Part shown: positions 4,338 through 5,354 of the stretch, piece by piece | Layout of the letters: every line of letters starts with the position of its first letter | How positions within the stretch are numbered: position 1 is the first letter of the stretch | Assembly: GCA_016872875.1 (NCBI GenBank) | Contig: VGYW01000528.1 | Span: 1-5,354, forward strand | Direction of reading: 5' to 3' | DNA length: 5,354 bases | DNA from: Planctomycetota bacterium | GTDB lineage: Bacteria; Planctomycetota; PUPC01; DSUN01 | Translations under genes and position numbers: made by a program | The notes under the pieces: generated by a model | What the model was told of the DNA's origin: nothing | Database searches by the model: none | Seen by the model: only the letters and a program-made list of their open reading frames with translations

Positions 4338-5354
4338 ATGTCAGCACCCGAACGTAAGGAACTGGTGTCCACGGGCAAGATGAAGGAGGTGATGGGCAGG
4401 TATTTCAAGGAGCTGGCGGCCGGGCCGCAGGCGGGCAAGAAGACGGCCTGGTGCACGAGCGTCGGCCCAGCCGAGCTGCTCCGGGCGCTCGGCTTCAACG
4501 TCTACTTTCCTGAGAACCACGGGGCGATGCTCGGCGCGAGCCGCATGGCCACAGACCTCATCCCGGCGGCCAACGCACGCGGCTTCTCGCCCGACATCTG
4601 CTCGTACCTGACGAGCGACGTCGGCTCGCACCTCCTGAAGCAGACGCCGCTCCAGAAGATGGGCATGGCCGGCCCGCCGAAGGCCGACGTGTTGGTCTTC
4701 AACACTAACCAGTGCCGCGACGTGAAGGACTGGTTCCAGTTCTACGCCCGCGAGTGGGGCGTTCCGTGCCTCGGGGTCCACACGCCGCGCGCGATAGGCG
4801 AGCTGAGCGAGCCGATCATCGCCGACGTGGCGGCGCAGACCGAGGCACTCGTGGCACCGCTCGAGAGCGTGGCGGGCACGCGGCTCGACCCCGAGCGCCT
4901 CCGCCACGCCATCACCCTCTCGAAGGAGTGCACGGAGCTCTGGAAGGCCGTGCTCGAGACCGCCGAGAACGTCCCCTCCCCCATCACATTCTTCGACGGC
5001 ACGATTCAGATGGGGCCGGCGGTGGTCCTCCGCGGCACGCAGGACGCGGTGGACTACTATCGCGTGCTCGTGGCCGAGCTTCGGCAGCGGGCGGCGGAGG
5101 GCGCCGCCGCGGTGCCGGGCGAGCGCTTCCGCATCTACTGGGAGGGGATGCCCATCTGGGGAAAGCTCCGCAGCCTCTCCGAGCAGTTCGCCGCGCTCAA
5201 GACCTGCGTCGTCGCCTCCACCTACTGCAATAGCTGGATTTTCGACGCCCTCGACCCCGCCGACCCGTTCCGCTCGATGGCCCGCGCCTACTCCAGCATC
5301 TTCATCTGCCGCTCCGACGACGTGAAGGAGCGCTACATCGAGGCGATGGCCGCC
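4338..5354 (+). CDS. 2-hydroxyacyl-CoA dehydratase / benzoyl-CoA reductase family subunit (HgdB/BcrC/BzdN-like), 3' truncated by window
   Basis: The frame is open for 339 codons from ATG 4338 to the last base, so the C-terminus lies outside the window; family members usually run to about 370-430 residues. These subunits hold an Fe-S cluster and, with a partner subunit and an ATP-dependent activase, carry out one-electron (ketyl radical) dehydration of 2-hydroxyacyl-CoA or reduction of the benzoyl-CoA ring. Visible family features are WCTSVGPAELLRALGF with C39, SPDICSYLTSDVG with C88, and FNTNQCRDVKDW with C126, spaced as the cluster-ligand cysteines, followed by GVPCLGVHTP and a second Rossmann-like half with RIYWEGMPIWGKL (265-277) and CVVASTYCNSW. 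There is no signal peptide, so it should be cytoplasmic. The partner subunit and activase are expected downstream. The sequence does not tell dehydratase from ring reductase. The upstream hydratase/dehydrogenase suits either product. Confidence 0.85.
   Translation, partial: MSAPERKELVSTGKMKEVMGRYFKELAAGPQAGKKTAWCTSVGPAELLRALGFNVYFPENHGAMLGASRMATDLIPAANARGFSPDICSYLTSDVGSHLLKQTPLQKMGMAGPPKADVLVFNTNQCRDVKDWFQFYAREWGVPCLGVHTPRAIGELSEPIIADVAAQTEALVAPLESVAGTRLDPERLRHAITLSKECTELWKAVLETAENVPSPITFFDGTIQMGPAVVLRGTQDAVDYYRVLVAELRQRAAEGAAAVPGERFRIYWEGMPIWGKLRSLSEQFAALKTCVVASTYCNSWIFDALDPADPFRSMARAYSSIFICRSDDVKERYIEAMAA

Overview
The window is GC-rich, densely coding on the + strand, and carries an unusually large number of small palindromic or tandem repeats. 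A Tat-exported sulfatase with a twin-arginine leader, next to acyl-CoA metabolism genes and many dispersed repeats, suggests an environmental bacterium of the Planctomycetota or wider PVC group. This is an inference from style and gene content; there is no rRNA or marker gene to confirm it.

Layout: (1) Bases 1-309 hold no convincing complete gene. A possible 9-residue tail of an upstream gene ends at base 30, followed by an imperfect 37-bp inverted repeat (30-175), a 22-nt direct repeat (106-127 and 187-208), and a good sigma70-type promoter (255-283). (2) 310-1827 encodes a complete exported type I sulfatase. (3) 1828-2027 is a gap with two stacked inverted repeats (1850-1880 and 1881-1961) and a second sigma70-like promoter (1993-2021). 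The predicted +1 of this promoter falls on the ATG of the next gene, so that mRNA may be leaderless. (4) 2028-4160 encodes a 710-residue enoyl-CoA hydratase/3-hydroxyacyl-CoA dehydrogenase fusion of the FadB/FadJ/EHHADH type. Two unrelated repeat sequences are read through in frame inside it, each at a domain boundary. (5) 4154-4304 is a 151-bp MITE-like element with perfect 32-bp terminal inverted repeats; its left end contains the fusion gene's stop codon. (6) 4338-5354 is the first 339 codons of a 2-hydroxyacyl-CoA dehydratase/benzoyl-CoA reductase family subunit, open at the window edge.

The last two genes fit together. HgdB/Bcr-type enzymes make or reduce enoyl-type CoA thioesters by Fe-S radical chemistry, and the bifunctional protein can hydrate and oxidise such enoyl-CoAs, so an anaerobic acyl-CoA or aromatic/hydroxy-acid route is plausible. 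The sulfatase has its own promoter and is separated by the repeat cluster, so it is probably a functionally independent neighbour.

The most interesting signal is the repeats rather than a new enzyme. At least five unlike repeat types lie within 5.3 kb, placed almost entirely at gene ends or protein domain linkers, and two are translated. This resembles in principle the Rickettsia palindromic elements that insert in frame into proteins.
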